Shown here: in pieces, positions 17,523 to 26,939 of the stretch
Position numbering within the stretch: the first letter of the stretch is position 1
Layout of the letters: each line of letters opens with the position of its first letter
NCBI RefSeq assembly: GCF_030644205.1
Contig: NZ_CP128647.1
Span: forward strand, 186,001 to 250,000
Source of the DNA: Mogibacterium neglectum
GTDB lineage: Bacteria; Bacillota; Clostridia; Peptostreptococcales; Anaerovoracaceae
Direction of reading: 5' to 3'
DNA length: 64,000 bases
The notes under the pieces: model-generated
What the model saw: the letters and a program-made list of their open reading frames with translations, nothing else
What the model was told of the DNA's origin: nothing
Database searches by the model: none
Translations under genes and position numbers: made by a program

Positions 17523-19811
17523 ATGAAAAAAAGACAAGCACTGTCAATTCATAAATTATTCGTATTGCTACTATCTTGTCTGATGATGATTGGGATAGTT
17601 GCACCGAATATGGAAGCTTTTGCGGTTGAAAAGACAACGACGGATTTTAATCTGGCAAATCTCAATCTATATGAGTTCAAATGCCGCCAGGAGAATATGC
17701 AGGTCATTAGCTCTGGTTCGGGAACTCTGAAAGAGGTAGTCACACCTAATGGTGCATGGACCAAAAGTACGGTGTTCATGCATAAGTATGAGAAGTCCAA
17801 TTCTCAACAGAACTATGATAACGTGCTTGAGCTCCTCTTCACTAATTCAGGTGAAGTGAATGGCAAAAAGGTGAATGTACGAGTTAAAGTTTCTCACTTA
17901 CAGCTGAATCCAACTAGATATTATGCTCAGCAGGCAAACTTTAATGATGCCAATGCAGGTGTACCTTTTTTGACAGTTGACCAAAACTGGGGAGATAGCG
18001 GAATCCAGCTGATGGACTATGTTTATCCTGATCACCCTAATTTCACTAATGACAATACTTGGTCTTTCAACACTAAGACAGATGTCACGGCAACTCTCGA
18101 GTACGCAGATGGCACACCTTGCGATTTAAAGCTGACGATGCAGCCGTCTGATATCGATGTAAAGCCAGGAAATCCTGCAGCTGGAACTGTCGGACCATCT
18201 TTTCATGAAGAAATAGGTGTTAAGAATCTTGATAGTACTATTGATAAAATCGTTTACAATAGAGCGGTTAGTCTGGATGAGGAAAATGGAGCTGGTAACT
18301 GGCATTGGTGGAAAGCTAACGCGAACATCACTGCAGCCGGAACTAGCGGACAAGATGAATACAACAAAACAGGATTTGTTATGCGTAGTAAGACAAACTC
18401 GATTACTTTCGCATACAATTCCTCTGCAACGAGCGGTGGACTATTCAAATTTTTTGCTGAAGTTCCTTACCACAACAATCCTGGCACAGCAGCAAAGAAA
18501 ACTGTAGATAAGACAGAAGCTCCAAAGCGTGTTGGAGAACCTATCAACTATACTGTAAGATACACAGTCCCAAGACCGGGAACTGATATAATTGATGATA
18601 TTAAGTCGTTAAAATTTGCTGATACCTTTGATAAGAAGGTGGATTTCAAAGAGGCAGTGATCAAGTTTGATGGCAATACTCTAGTCGAAGGTCAAGATTA
18701 TCGAGTAACTGTGAAGCCAGATAATGAAAATGATCAGGATTACGTAGAGATTAATATTATCAATAATGCTTTATTTGCAAGGGATAAAGGTGGAAAGGTA
18801 TACGAAATAACTTACAAGACTGAAACAAATAGCAGGGCGCTAGTAGAGGGCGATAATACTATTACGAATTCAGCAGCAAAGATGTATTTTGATAACGTGC
18901 CAGTTAATACGAATACCGTTAAGACAAAGCTGTTACCACCAACTAAGCCTAAGAAGGACGTTTTTAAAGACGATATGTCTACTAGTGTTGACGGAAAGGC
19001 AGTTAAGGGAGGAGATGTACTCACATATAAGGTAACATACAAGAACACTTTAGGAAAGAAAGACGATGTTACGATTACCGACTCGATTCCTAAGCACACG
19101 ACATATGTTGCGGGTTCTGCTGATAACGGTGGAGTTGAGAATAATGGCGTGATTACGTGGAAAAAGAAGGATATTGGCAATAACGAAACATTTACGGTTA
19201 CCTTTAAAGTCAAGGTGGATAAAGATGTTGACGGAAAGCCAATAGATAACCAGGCTAAAGTTAGCACAAGTGACTACAAGTTCGACACGAACAAGACTCA
19301 TAATCCAACGCCAACTGAGCCTAAAAAAGAAGTATTTAAATTTGGCTCTACGACGAATATTGATGGAAAGACAGTTGCGCTAGGGCAGAAGCTAACATAT
19401 GTGATTACCTATAAAAATACAACTGGAGAAAGCCGTGATGTAACTATTACAGATAAACTCCCTAAGCATACTTCATTCGTAGAAGCAGATAATAATGGGG
19501 TGTTTGCTTCTGGTCAAGTTGTTTGGACCAAGAGAGTCGCTGATGGTGAGACATTTAAAGTTGCATTTACTATAAAGGTAAACGATGATGCTGATGGGAT
19601 CACAATACCAAATAAAGCGAATGTAAACGATGGCTTCAATGATTCCGATACTAATTTAGTTAAGAATCAGACTCCTAAAAAGATGATGATTATTAAGCGC
19701 ACACCTAAAACTGGTGATGATAATGGTATTTTGATTTATGGTGTTGTTCTGGTTTCGTCTCTGACTGCAGCATTTGCTGTATCGAGAAAGCTTAGAAAAG
19801 CCGGAAAATAA
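17523..19811 (+). CDS. Cell-wall-anchored protein with two DUF11-type repeats
   Basis: It encodes 762 residues starting after GAAAGAAGGAACG. The signal peptide ends near residue 34 (AFA-VE). Residues 35-320 are unassigned. A fimbrial isopeptide-forming type domain follows (KTVDKTEAPKRVGEPINYTV, about 320-470). Two DUF11-like domains come next, each opening with PKK(D/E)VFK and containing LTYxxTYKNT, then VTITDxxPKHT. The end is TPKTGD (727-732), a hydrophobic helix and a basic tail. The repeated domains probably form a stalk locked by Lys-Asn bonds. It has its own promoter and terminator, so it is a single-gene unit next to the larger adhesin. Confidence 0.83.
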   Translation: MKKRQALSIHKLFVLLLSCLMMIGIVAPNMEAFAVEKTTTDFNLANLNLYEFKCRQENMQVISSGSGTLKEVVTPNGAWTKSTVFMHKYEKSNSQQNYDNVLELLFTNSGEVNGKKVNVRVKVSHLQLNPTRYYAQQANFNDANAGVPFLTVDQNWGDSGIQLMDYVYPDHPNFTNDNTWSFNTKTDVTATLEYADGTPCDLKLTMQPSDIDVKPGNPAAGTVGPSFHEEIGVKNLDSTIDKIVYNRAVSLDEENGAGNWHWWKANANITAAGTSGQDEYNKTGFVMRSKTNSITFAYNSSATSGGLFKFFAEVPYHNNPGTAAKKTVDKTEAPKRVGEPINYTVRYTVPRPGTDIIDDIKSLKFADTFDKKVDFKEAVIKFDGNTLVEGQDYRVTVKPDNENDQDYVEINIINNALFARDKGGKVYEITYKTETNSRALVEGDNTITNSAAKMYFDNVPVNTNTVKTKLLPPTKPKKDVFKDDMSTSVDGKAVKGGDVLTYKVTYKNTLGKKDDVTITDSIPKHTTYVAGSADNGGVENNGVITWKKKDIGNNETFTVTFKVKVDKDVDGKPIDNQAKVSTSDYKFDTNKTHNPTPTEPKKEVFKFGSTTNIDGKTVALGQKLTYVITYKNTTGESRDVTITDKLPKHTSFVEADNNGVFASGQVVWTKRVADGETFKVAFTIKVNDDADGITIPNKANVNDGFNDSDTNLVKNQTPKKMMIIKRTPKTGDDNGILIYGVVLVSSLTAAFAVSRKLRKAGK

Positions 19812-19860
19812 TTAGGTGGTTCATCTAAGAAAATCCCGGATGACATACTTACAAATATCT

Positions 19861-19890
19861 ATAGGATTGGTTGATTCCAATCCTATTTTT
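19861..19890 (+). terminator. Rho-independent terminator
   Basis: ATAGGATTGG, 6-base loop, CCAATCCTAT, then TTTTT. It ends the surface-protein transcript. Confidence 0.85.
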
Positions 19891-20024
19891 ATGGTGTTAT
19901 ATTTTTTTGAAAGAAGATATAGGGTGGACAAAATGAGTTGGTAAAATCATATGAAACACTTGAAATTTCAAGGTGTATTAAGGCTATATCTTCCTTAGAA
20001 ATAGTATTCAATGAGGATAGTAAA

Positions 20025-20450
20025 ATGAAGCGTGTTATTTATCCTGCTTGTGGAAATAGTTGTATCAAGTATGGAAGGAATAAATCTGATTCACAAAGGT
20101 GGATTTGTAGGAATTGTAAATCCATTAATACACCCAAAATAGATAATCTAACCAAGCAGCTTAATATATTTCTTAAGTGGCTTTTTAGTAAAGATATTCA
20201 AAAAGACATGCCTGGATGTGGTCGTATTTTTAGGAGAAAACATCCCAGTTTTGGGATATATGGACATTACCGCCAATTGTAGAAGAATAACATTCAGTGG
20301 TGTTCGTAGATGGAATTTATCTATATCGTAATGCTTGTGTTTTAATTTGCTGTGATAGAAACAATGTGCTTGGTTGGTATTTGTGCCGATATGAGCATGC
20401 AAATGCATGGATCTCATTAATGTCCAGGATTGCTGAACCTATGGGGAGAG
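20025..20450 (+). mobile_element. Decayed IS1249-like (IS256 family) transposase remnant
   Basis: From ATG 20025 the frame encodes a zinc ribbon (CGNSCIKYGRNKS, then CRNCKS) followed by FLKWLFSKDIQKDMPGCGR, the typical N-terminus of IS1249-type transposases. After a frameshift near 20230 another frame gives VFVDGIYLYRNACVLICCDR and GWYLCRYEHANAWISLM, the start of the DDE domain. The sequence then decays; the remaining catalytic region is absent. Clear terminal repeats were not found. It is an inactive fossil. Confidence 0.7.
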
Positions 20451-20557
20451 CTACACAAGTCACCTGAATTTCAGAATTATTGGGACTAGTGACCAACATG
20501 TTTTGTACGATAATCCTTTTTGTATGTTGCCGGAGGAAGAGCATCTGGATTTGAAGT

Positions 20558-21663
20558 TTATATTCTAATCCGATTGTAATAGGTGAAGACATATCTGAAG
20601 ATGACCATTTTCACTTGAGCCTTCTTTATCTTATATGTTGGGATCCTGTAAAGGGTCTCCTTTTTAGGAGTAGCAAAGATGCGAGCATTGTCATAGAAGT
20701 GACCTACTGCGTTAAGGCTTTGAATTACATTGTGACGGGCAAGCACCGCTTTGAAATCTTCGCTGGTATACTGGATGCCGCGGCCGCTGAGCAGGACAGT
20801 CCCTGCGATAGGGAATCTGTTCGTAGCAACCTTAAAAGTGTCAATGCATAGTTCACTGTACATATTGTCGCGCATTAACAATAAAAGTATTTAGCCGTTT
20901 AAGCAGTCCGTTATTGGTTATATATATAATTTGCCATCGCAGCAAGCTACTTGAGATATATCCGTCAGAACTTCTGATATGGTTTATCAAAATGGAAGTC
21001 TTGTTTTATCAGATTCTCTCTTTCCTGAGTCTCTATGGATACTTTCGCTGGACCAAGATGCTTGCGCCTGCATTCATATAACCAGCCGTTCTCACGAATT
21101 GTGCGTGTTGCCCTGCGTTTATCGACTTTGATGCCCTGATGAACTAGTGCGAGTATCATTCGCTTAATGCCGTAATTATCATTAAATAGGGATTAATTAA
21201 GAACTTCCCACATAGAAGCCGAAGTAAGCACATCCTTATCGGGTTTATCGAGACTCCTTACATATCTGTAATAGCCAGTCTCGCTTACCTTAAGGATATC
21301 ACACATGATATTTACGGACTATCTGTTACGATGTTCATAGATGAAACCAAACCGCTCACGTGCCATTACTTATTCTGACCTTTTGTGAAAAACTAAAGTC
21401 TCTTTAAGAATTTTATTGACTCGTTCTGTTCCGCGAAGCATAGCTTCCAGCTCACTGATTCAACGATTCTTTTCAGAAAGAGGCGGAACACTGTATCCGT
21501 TTCCAACGAAAGCCTGCTCACCGCATTCCTTTCGGAGCTTACGCCAGTTGGTCAATGTGTAATATTTGAAGCCGAACTGTTCAGCAGTCGTTTTCACACC
21601 AATCTCATCGGATAACCGAATGGCTTTCAACTCGAATTCTTTGTCGTATTTCATACGCCCCAC
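20558..21663 (-). mobile_element. Decayed IS3-family element (orfA and orfB fragments)
   Basis: Read on the minus strand, 21663-21460 encodes an orfA-type helix-turn-helix (MKYDKEFELKAIRLSDEIG... TLTNWRKLRKE). After stops and frame changes, 21159-20965 gives the orfB N-terminal HTH_21 region (KRMILALVHQGIKVDKRRATRTIRENGW). Then 20881-20558 gives the integrase-core end (FPIAGTVLLSGRGIQYTSEDFK...). The second catalytic Asp, in the usual SDRGSQYTS, is replaced by Gly here, and the third-motif Glu region is disrupted. Several stops lie between the pieces, so the element is dead. The terminal inverted repeats are not identifiable by eye. Confidence 0.8.
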
Positions 21664-21756
21664 CTTTCTGATGATATAATATCACTTATTAGTGGATTTA
21701 ACGACTGCGTTTAAATGATACTACTTCAGCTAATATAATGATAAAAGGGGAGAAAT

Positions 21757-22458
21757 ATGGCGTATATTGAGATGAGACACTGCTTCAAGCGGTATGCTTC
21801 TGGAGAAAGCGAAATAGTAGCAAATAATGATGTAAGCTTTGAGATTGAAAAGGGTGAACTAGTGATTATTCTTGGGGCTTCGAGTTCAGGAAAATCCACA
21901 ATTCTCAATATCTTAGGCGGAATGGATACCGCTAGCGAGGGTGAGGTAATTGTTGATGGAATTGATATCGTCAAACTCAGTGATAGAGAACGCACCCTAT
22001 ATAGAAGAAATGACATAGGATTCGTGTTTCAGTTCTATAACCTAATACCGAACCCTACAGCAAGGGAAAATATAGAGTTAGCGTTGGAAATCGTCAGAGA
22101 TGCAAAGGATGCTGTAGAGACTCTTAGGCCGGTGGAGCTAGGGGACAGAGTGGATAATTTTCCAGCACAACTTTCTGGCGGAGAACAACAGAGAGTTTCC
22201 ATCGCAAGGGTTGTTGTTAAAAATCCAAAGCTCTTACTCTGCGATGAATCTACTGGAGCGCTTGATTATAAGACTGGAAAAGATGTGCTTCATATCTTGC
22301 AAGAAATATCGCGGAAAAATGGTGTAACAGTTGTAATTGTGACGCGTAATTCAGCAATCGTTCCGATTGCAGATCGCGTGATTTATTTGCACGATGCCAG
22401 TGTTAGGTCGGTTGAAGTTAATGAGAACCCGTCAGATATAGAGATTATAGAATATTAG
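21757..22458 (+). CDS. ABC transporter ATPase (MacB/LolD type) with an altered H-loop
   Basis: It encodes 233 residues. Walker A is GASSSGKST (40-48), the Q-loop Gln is at 92, the signature is LSGGE (139-143), and Walker B is LLLCDESTGALD with Asp163 and Glu164. The switch His normally found in VTHN is Arg197 (VTRNSAIVPIADRV; codon CGT at 22345), a single transition from CAT/CAC to CGT. The usual Pro of DEPTGALD is Ser. Loss of the H-loop His normally abolishes or strongly lowers ATP hydrolysis. Its partner permease, immediately downstream, is frameshifted, so the pair is probably decaying together. Confidence 0.8.
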   Translation: MAYIEMRHCFKRYASGESEIVANNDVSFEIEKGELVIILGASSSGKSTILNILGGMDTASEGEVIVDGIDIVKLSDRERTLYRRNDIGFVFQFYNLIPNPTARENIELALEIVRDAKDAVETLRPVELGDRVDNFPAQLSGGEQQRVSIARVVVKNPKLLLCDESTGALDYKTGKDVLHILQEISRKNGVTVVIVTRNSAIVPIADRVIYLHDASVRSVEVNENPSDIEIIEY

Positions 22459-22473
22459 GTGGGGTAGGTATTA

Positions 22474-25035
22474 TATGAAGAAAACTATGGGGAAAGTGAC
22501 ACGGAGACTAATAAAAAATTGCTAGGACGTTTCTTGTCTATCATGTTGCTAACTATGCTTGGGTCGATGACTTTAATTGGATTAAAATCTGCGGGACCGG
22601 ATATCAATAGGAGCGCGAACGAGTATTTTGAGAGGCTAAGCACTATGGACTTAGCGGTGATTGGAAGCCAAGGTCTGGGAACTGCAGATGAGAAGGAAAT
22701 TAGGGAAGCACCCGGTGTAAGTGAAGTGGAGTTCGGTAATTTCGCAGATACGAGCATTGCAAATTCTTCATCAGCTATACGCATATACTCAGCACCTCGT
22801 AAGTTATCGAAGTTTGAGGTAGTTAGGGGAAGGATGCCAGCACGAGAAGACGAAATCGCGCTCATGGAGAGGTACAGCGGAAAATATAAAATAGGTGATG
22901 TCGTTGAATTTTCTGAAAAAAGCGATAGTTTAATGCAATTAAAGAGACATGCATACAAGGTTACGGGATTCATAAATTCATCTGAAATTATCGCTGATAA
23001 TACGCTGGGACCAGCTAATGCGGGCTCTGGTGCGCTTTCAGGATATGCAGTTGTAGCAAAGTCTGCTTTTAAGCAGAATGTTCCAGTGATTGCTAGGATA
23101 AGATTTAAGTATCTAAAGGATGTGGATAGATTTGGAGACTCATATACCAATAAGCTAAAAAACACAGTAAGGAGCTGGAGAAATTAGTGAGTGACAATGT
23201 TTCCGCTAGAAAGGTAGAGCTGGAAAAAAGCTAAGAGCGGAATACGAATGGCAGCTGACAGGAAGTAACACCAGCGATTTTTACGTAGGTCAAACAAATA
23301 TAAGCAAAACCATATTGATGGAAAAGCTGCTTATCTTTCGAAGATATCAGTACCTGAACCTGAATATCATGTCTATACATTCAGAACAATGCCGGGTAGC
23401 GACGGTGTAAAAATTCTAAGAAACATGTTGTTTGGTACAAGAAAGGTGGGAAATGTATTCCCCGTCGTTCTATACTTAATAACAGCACTCGTAACTGTGG
23501 CTAATATGACACGATTTGTTTATGAAGAACGCACCAATGCTGGGGTTATGAAAGCGCTCGGGTATACTAAGCAGGATGCGACTAAGCAGTTTGTTATTTT
23601 TGGTATCTGTTCAGGTGGAATTGGGTCATTACTTGGAGTACTACTTGGGACGTATGGGATACCATATATCTTATGTTCATCTCTGATGGCGAATATGACT
23701 ATGCCTATTCCGGAACTTAAATTTAATTGGACTATTGTAGTTATTGCAGTTTTACTTTCATTATCGTGCACGGTTATGCCAGTGCTTGCCATTGTACATC
23801 GAGAGTTTAAGACGAATGCAGCACAGCTGCTACTGCCTAAGCCGCCAAGCAATAGTTCAAGGATTTTGCTAGAGCGTGTAAAATTCATATGGAAGAGGAT
23901 GAGTTTCATTCAGAAATTTACTGCAAGAAATATATTTAGATATAAGAAGCGTATGTTAATGACAATATTCGGAGTCATTGGATCAGTTGCGCTACTCTGT
24001 GCTGGACTTAGAATCTTATCTTCGGTCAATGATATAGAGGGAAGGCAGTTTGGAGATCTTATAAAATATGATGTGGTTGTTACAAAGTCTGAGGAGATTA
24101 CAAATGATGAGCAAATTAAACTTGACAAGATTCTAAAATCATCAGGTGTTACAAGATATGAAGATGTGTATATTAAGCAGTTATCACAACAGATAAAAGG
24201 AGTGGATGATGAGCAAGATATTACCATCATGGCGACATCTAAGAAAAGCTTTGCCCCTCTCATTGATATAAAAACAAAAGCCCTACATAATTCCATTACT
24301 TTACCAAAGAATGGAGTTGTAATTACAGAAAAGCTAGCAAAGCTACTAGGGGTATCGAAGGGAGACACATTTATTCTTAATAAAGGAGGCAAGACATATA
24401 CCGTTAGAGTTAGTGAAATTGCCGAGATGTATGCAGGACATTATATATTTGTTAGTGACGATTACTATTCACAGGTATGGGGTGAGACTCCTGCCGCTAA
24501 CAGTTATTTGGTCAAGGTCAATGAGAAGAGTGATATTGCTAATGTGGTATCAAAATTCACGAATCTAGAAGGTGTTAAAGGAGTAGCTCATAATCTCAAT
24601 ATAATCGAGCAGATTCATGGTGTATCAAAATCTTTGCTGACGGTAATGTTTGTTTTGACGATTATGTCGACTCTGCTAGCCATAGTGATTCTCTATAATC
24701 TAACTAACATAAATATGGTAGAACGAGTCCGCGAGATATCTACCGTTAAGGTCCTCGGATTTCTTAATAAAGAAGCCACCATGTACCTATACCGTGAAAC
24801 TATAGTGCTATCAATTGTCGGAATTGGACTAGGACTTATATCGGGTAAAATACTACATGATTTTATAATCGCGTATGTAGCCCCATCGCACGTTATGTTT
24901 ACACCCAATATAGATTTATGGACATATATAGTTCCGAGCGGAGCAGTTATAGGAGTACTCTGTGTGTTATGCGTTTATTTAAATCGCATGATTAGAAAAC
25001 TCAATATGCTGGACGCATTAAAGTCGTTTGATTAG
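22474..25035 (+). pseudogene. FtsX/MacB-type ABC permease, broken by several frameshifts
   Basis: A start at ATG 22474 gives MKKTMGKVTRRLIKN and hits TAG at 22522. One frame over, from 22519, reading continues for 222 residues (LGRFLSIMLLTMLGSM...), with a periplasmic MacB-like domain, to TAG 23185. The protein then needs at least two more frame changes (SKELEKLVSDNVSARKVEL, then LRAEYEWQLTGSNTSDF) before the long final frame ending at 25035. That part holds two FtsX domains with about six membrane helices. The intact protein would be about 850 residues. It belongs to the ATPase gene upstream (15 bases apart). Confidence 0.82.
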
Positions 25036-25050
25036 AAAACCTCTTGATTT

Positions 25051-25272
25051 ACGGATTGCTCAATTGATACAGGGTATGATGTGTATAAGCTTCTCGTACT
25101 AGGCGCAGATGCGGTTGCTGTAGGACGCAGAATACTTGGACATCTGCTTAAGGACGGAAAAGATGGAGTAAACAAGAAGACTTGAGAGATGAATCAGCAA
25201 CTGTCTGAGCTAATGATGTCTACAGTTGTTAAGGATACACACTCCTTTGATGAAACGGTATTGTATATATAG
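25051..25272 (+). pseudogene. C-terminal remnant of an FMN-dependent alpha-hydroxy-acid dehydrogenase
   Basis: The frame TDCSIDTGYDVYKLLVLGAD, then AVAVGRRILG, matches the conserved FMN phosphate-binding end of lactate/glycolate oxidase-type enzymes (normally DGGIRxGxDVxKxLALGADAVxxGR). It meets TGA near 25184 and reads on with a partial C-terminal helix (QQLSELMMSTVVKDTHSFDE) to TAG 25270. The barrel with the catalytic His is absent. It is a short fossil between the dead transporter and the next promoter. Confidence 0.6.
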
Positions 25273-25306
25273 CTGATAAATTTATCATAAAATATGTGAT
25301 AAAGTA

Positions 25307-25334
25307 TTGACAAAGTTTTGAAATGAGCTAGAAT
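25307..25334 (+). promoter_or_regulatory. Strong promoter with no intact gene behind it
   Basis: A perfect TTGACA (25307-25312), 16 bases, then TAGAAT (25329-25334). It would start a transcript near 25341 that ends at the terminator at 25546-25597. Confidence 0.6.
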
Positions 25335-25340
25335 GGAAAT

Positions 25341-25597
25341 AGTAAAATAAAAAATGATTATATAAATAAAAAATCTTGATTAAGGAGGAATATGATGTAG
25401 TAAGTGCAACAGTTGGACTTTATAATTTCGAGAGGATGCATGGTCCTATCTTATGGTTTAATCAAGATGGCATATAATAGAAACAAATATGGTAGAGCGT
25501 TCCATTAGGGAACATACCATAAGTAACATTTTCTCTATATTCCTAAAATGCGGAGGGCGAGCTAAGAGTGCTCGTCCTTCGCATTTATATATTTTTT
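25341..25597 (+). ncRNA. Candidate small structured transcript or leader-peptide gene
   Basis: A ~255-base unit runs from a strong promoter to a strong terminator without a normal gene. ATCTTGATTA (25373-25382) pairs perfectly with TAATCAAGAT (25459-25468). A second hairpin has TATGGT/ACCATA (25488-25493 and 25516-25521) enclosing GTTCC/GGAAC (25499-25503 and 25509-25513). An AAGGAGG at 25382-25388 precedes only ATG ATG TAG. Alternatives are a 33-codon frame from TTG 25376 to TAA 25477 (contains GLYNFERMHGPILWFNQDG), or a 5' fossil of a lost gene. It matches no RNA family I know. Confidence 0.4.
25546..25597 (+). terminator. Long rho-independent terminator
   Basis: AAATGCGGAGGGCGAGC pairs along all 17 positions (two G-U pairs) with GCTCGTCCTTCGCATTT around a 7-base loop. 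A TTTTTT tract follows at 25592-25597. Confidence 0.85.
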
Positions 25598-25618
25598 AAA
25601 AAAAGTCATAAAAACCTC

Positions 25619-25672
25619 TTTACAAAGTTAGAGCCCTCTAATATAATAAGCATTAGTTAGAGACGACTAACA
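25619..25672 (+). promoter_or_regulatory. Flavodoxin promoter with palindromic operators
   Basis: TTTACA (25619-25624), 17 bases, TATAAT (25642-25647). Inside the spacer lies the palindrome TTAGAG-CC-CTCTAA. Just downstream of the -10 lies GTTAG, 6 bases, CTAAC, which also contains TTAGAG. Two related inverted repeats across the RNA polymerase site suggest repressor control. The TTAG...CTAA form resembles DtxR/IdeR-type metal regulator sites, which would fit a flavodoxin used when iron is short; that assignment is inference. Confidence 0.6.
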
Positions 25673-25703
25673 AAACAGTATATAATTACCAGGAGGTGTT
25701 TAC

Positions 25704-26114
25704 ATGTACGTTGTATATTGGAGTGCTACAGGCAACACTGAGGCAATGGCTAACGCCGTTGGCGAAGGCATCGGTGCAGATGCTAAGGTTGTGCCTGTAT
25801 CTGAGATAAGCGTTGCAGATGTAAAGGGTGATGACAAGCTTGCTCTAGGATGCCCTGCTATGGGAGCAGAGGTACTCGAAGAGGAAGAGTTTGAACCATT
25901 TATCGCAGAGCTAGAAGGTTGTTGTTCGGGCAAGAAGGTTGTTCTATTCGGATCGTACGATTGGGGCGATGGTGAGTGGATGCGTTCTTGGAAGGATCGT
26001 ATGGAAGAAGCTGGCGCAGTAGTTGTAGAAGATCCAGTTATCTGTAACAACGAGCCTGATGATGCAGGTCTAGCACAGTGCAAGACTCTCGGTAAAGCAC
26101 TAGCAAACGCTTAA
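25704..26114 (+). CDS. fld: Flavodoxin
   Basis: It encodes a short-chain flavodoxin of 136 residues. The FMN phosphate loop is SATGNTE (residues 7-13), and the second flavin loop is GSYDWGDGEWMRSW (about 92-105), with the Trp/Tyr positions that stack on the isoalloxazine ring. It is a soluble one-electron carrier that replaces ferredoxin in anaerobic metabolism. The length and acidity are typical. The start follows AGGAGG by 7 bases. It has its own near-consensus promoter with palindromes, and a terminator-like hairpin follows at 26270. Confidence 0.93.
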   Translation: MYVVYWSATGNTEAMANAVGEGIGADAKVVPVSEISVADVKGDDKLALGCPAMGAEVLEEEEFEPFIAELEGCCSGKKVVLFGSYDWGDGEWMRSWKDRMEEAGAVVVEDPVICNNEPDDAGLAQCKTLGKALANA

Positions 26115-26269
26115 TCATACCTAAAGTGTGAGTTTGTGACCAGGGATGGTACATTCGAATAATCGTACAGATGATATAAACATAATTATGCTTAATAACC
26201 ATAAGTAAATATATCCAAACCATAATAATCATACTTTCAACCTACATATTTAAGTCATTTTGTTAATCG

Positions 26270-26303
26270 CCAAAAGCCGGGGGCATGAGCCTCCGGCTTT
26301 TGG
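26270..26303. terminator. Strong GC-rich hairpin after flavodoxin
   Basis: CCAAAAGCCGG, 12-base loop, CCGGCTTTTGG, then a T-rich tail (TTTGGTTGG). It probably ends the flavodoxin transcript or blocks readthrough into the IS200 element. The A and T tracts on both arms could let it work in both directions. Confidence 0.65.
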
Positions 26304-26411
26304 TTTGGTTGGTTCTGCTTTAGCAGAGGATTCACCGAGCGATGGTGAGGTGAATCAATAAACCACCGGCTATGCCGGTGTGATTAGAATAGCTTTAGCT
26401 TCAAGAAAAAT

Positions 26412-26467
26412 ACCTCCAATGTTATCATGATGTTGGTTCGCCAACCATATCAAATAACAAAGGAGGT
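26412..26467 (+). promoter_or_regulatory. 5'-leader stem that hides the tnpA ribosome binding site
   Basis: ACCTCC..TGTTAT (26412-26425) pairs with ATAACA..GGAGGT (26454-26467) except for a 2x2 A-A mismatch, so the Shine-Dalgarno sequence is in the stem. An inner hairpin GTTGG-TTCG-CCAAC (26432-26445) caps the leader. In enterobacterial IS200 a leader stem-loop represses transposase translation; this looks like the same strategy. Confidence 0.7.
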
Positions 26468-26474
26468 TGCCATC

Positions 26475-26939
26475 ATGGATGACAAAAATACTCTAGCACA
26501 TACAAGCTGGAGATGTAAATATCATATAGTATTTGCACCGAAATATAGAAGAAAAGAAATATATGGAAAGTACAAAGTAGAAATAGGAAAGATGATAAGA
26601 ATCCTATGCCAAATAAAAGGTATCAACATTGTTGAGGCTGAGTTATGCCCTGACCATATACATATGCTTGTAGAAATACCGCCAAAGTATTCTGTATCGC
26701 AAATTGTCGGATATTTGAAAGGGAAAAGCTCACTTATGATATTCGATAAATTTGCAAATTTAAAATACAGATATGGAAATAGACATTTTTGGTGCCGAGG
26801 GTACTATGTAGATACAGTAGGTAAAAATGAGAAAAAGATAGCTGAATACATACGTACACAACTTCAAGATGATATAGTTGGTGATCAAATGACACTAAAG
26901 GAGTATATTGATCCATTCACAGGAAAGAAGATGAAATAG
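26475..26939 (+). CDS. tnpA: IS200-type Y1 transposase TnpA
   Basis: It encodes 154 residues from ATG 26475, 7 bases after GGAGGT; an upstream in-frame start lies within the leader stem and is rejected. The HUH motif is H61-I-H63 in CPDHIHMLVEIPP, and the catalytic Tyr is probably Y125 in KIAEYIRTQ. The family's KYHIVFAPKYRRK and GRHFW-like (YGNRHFWCRGYYVDTVG) blocks are intact. It cuts and rejoins single-stranded DNA at the hairpin ends of the element. No frameshift or stop is present, so it could be active. Confidence 0.93.
   Translation: MDDKNTLAHTSWRCKYHIVFAPKYRRKEIYGKYKVEIGKMIRILCQIKGINIVEAELCPDHIHMLVEIPPKYSVSQIVGYLKGKSSLMIFDKFANLKYRYGNRHFWCRGYYVDTVGKNEKKIAEYIRTQLQDDIVGDQMTLKEYIDPFTGKKMK

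Noticed and set aside
25341-25597. T-box leader of the flavodoxin gene
   Set aside because: There is no T-box consensus (TGGNACCGCG-type) and flavodoxin has its own promoter after the terminator.
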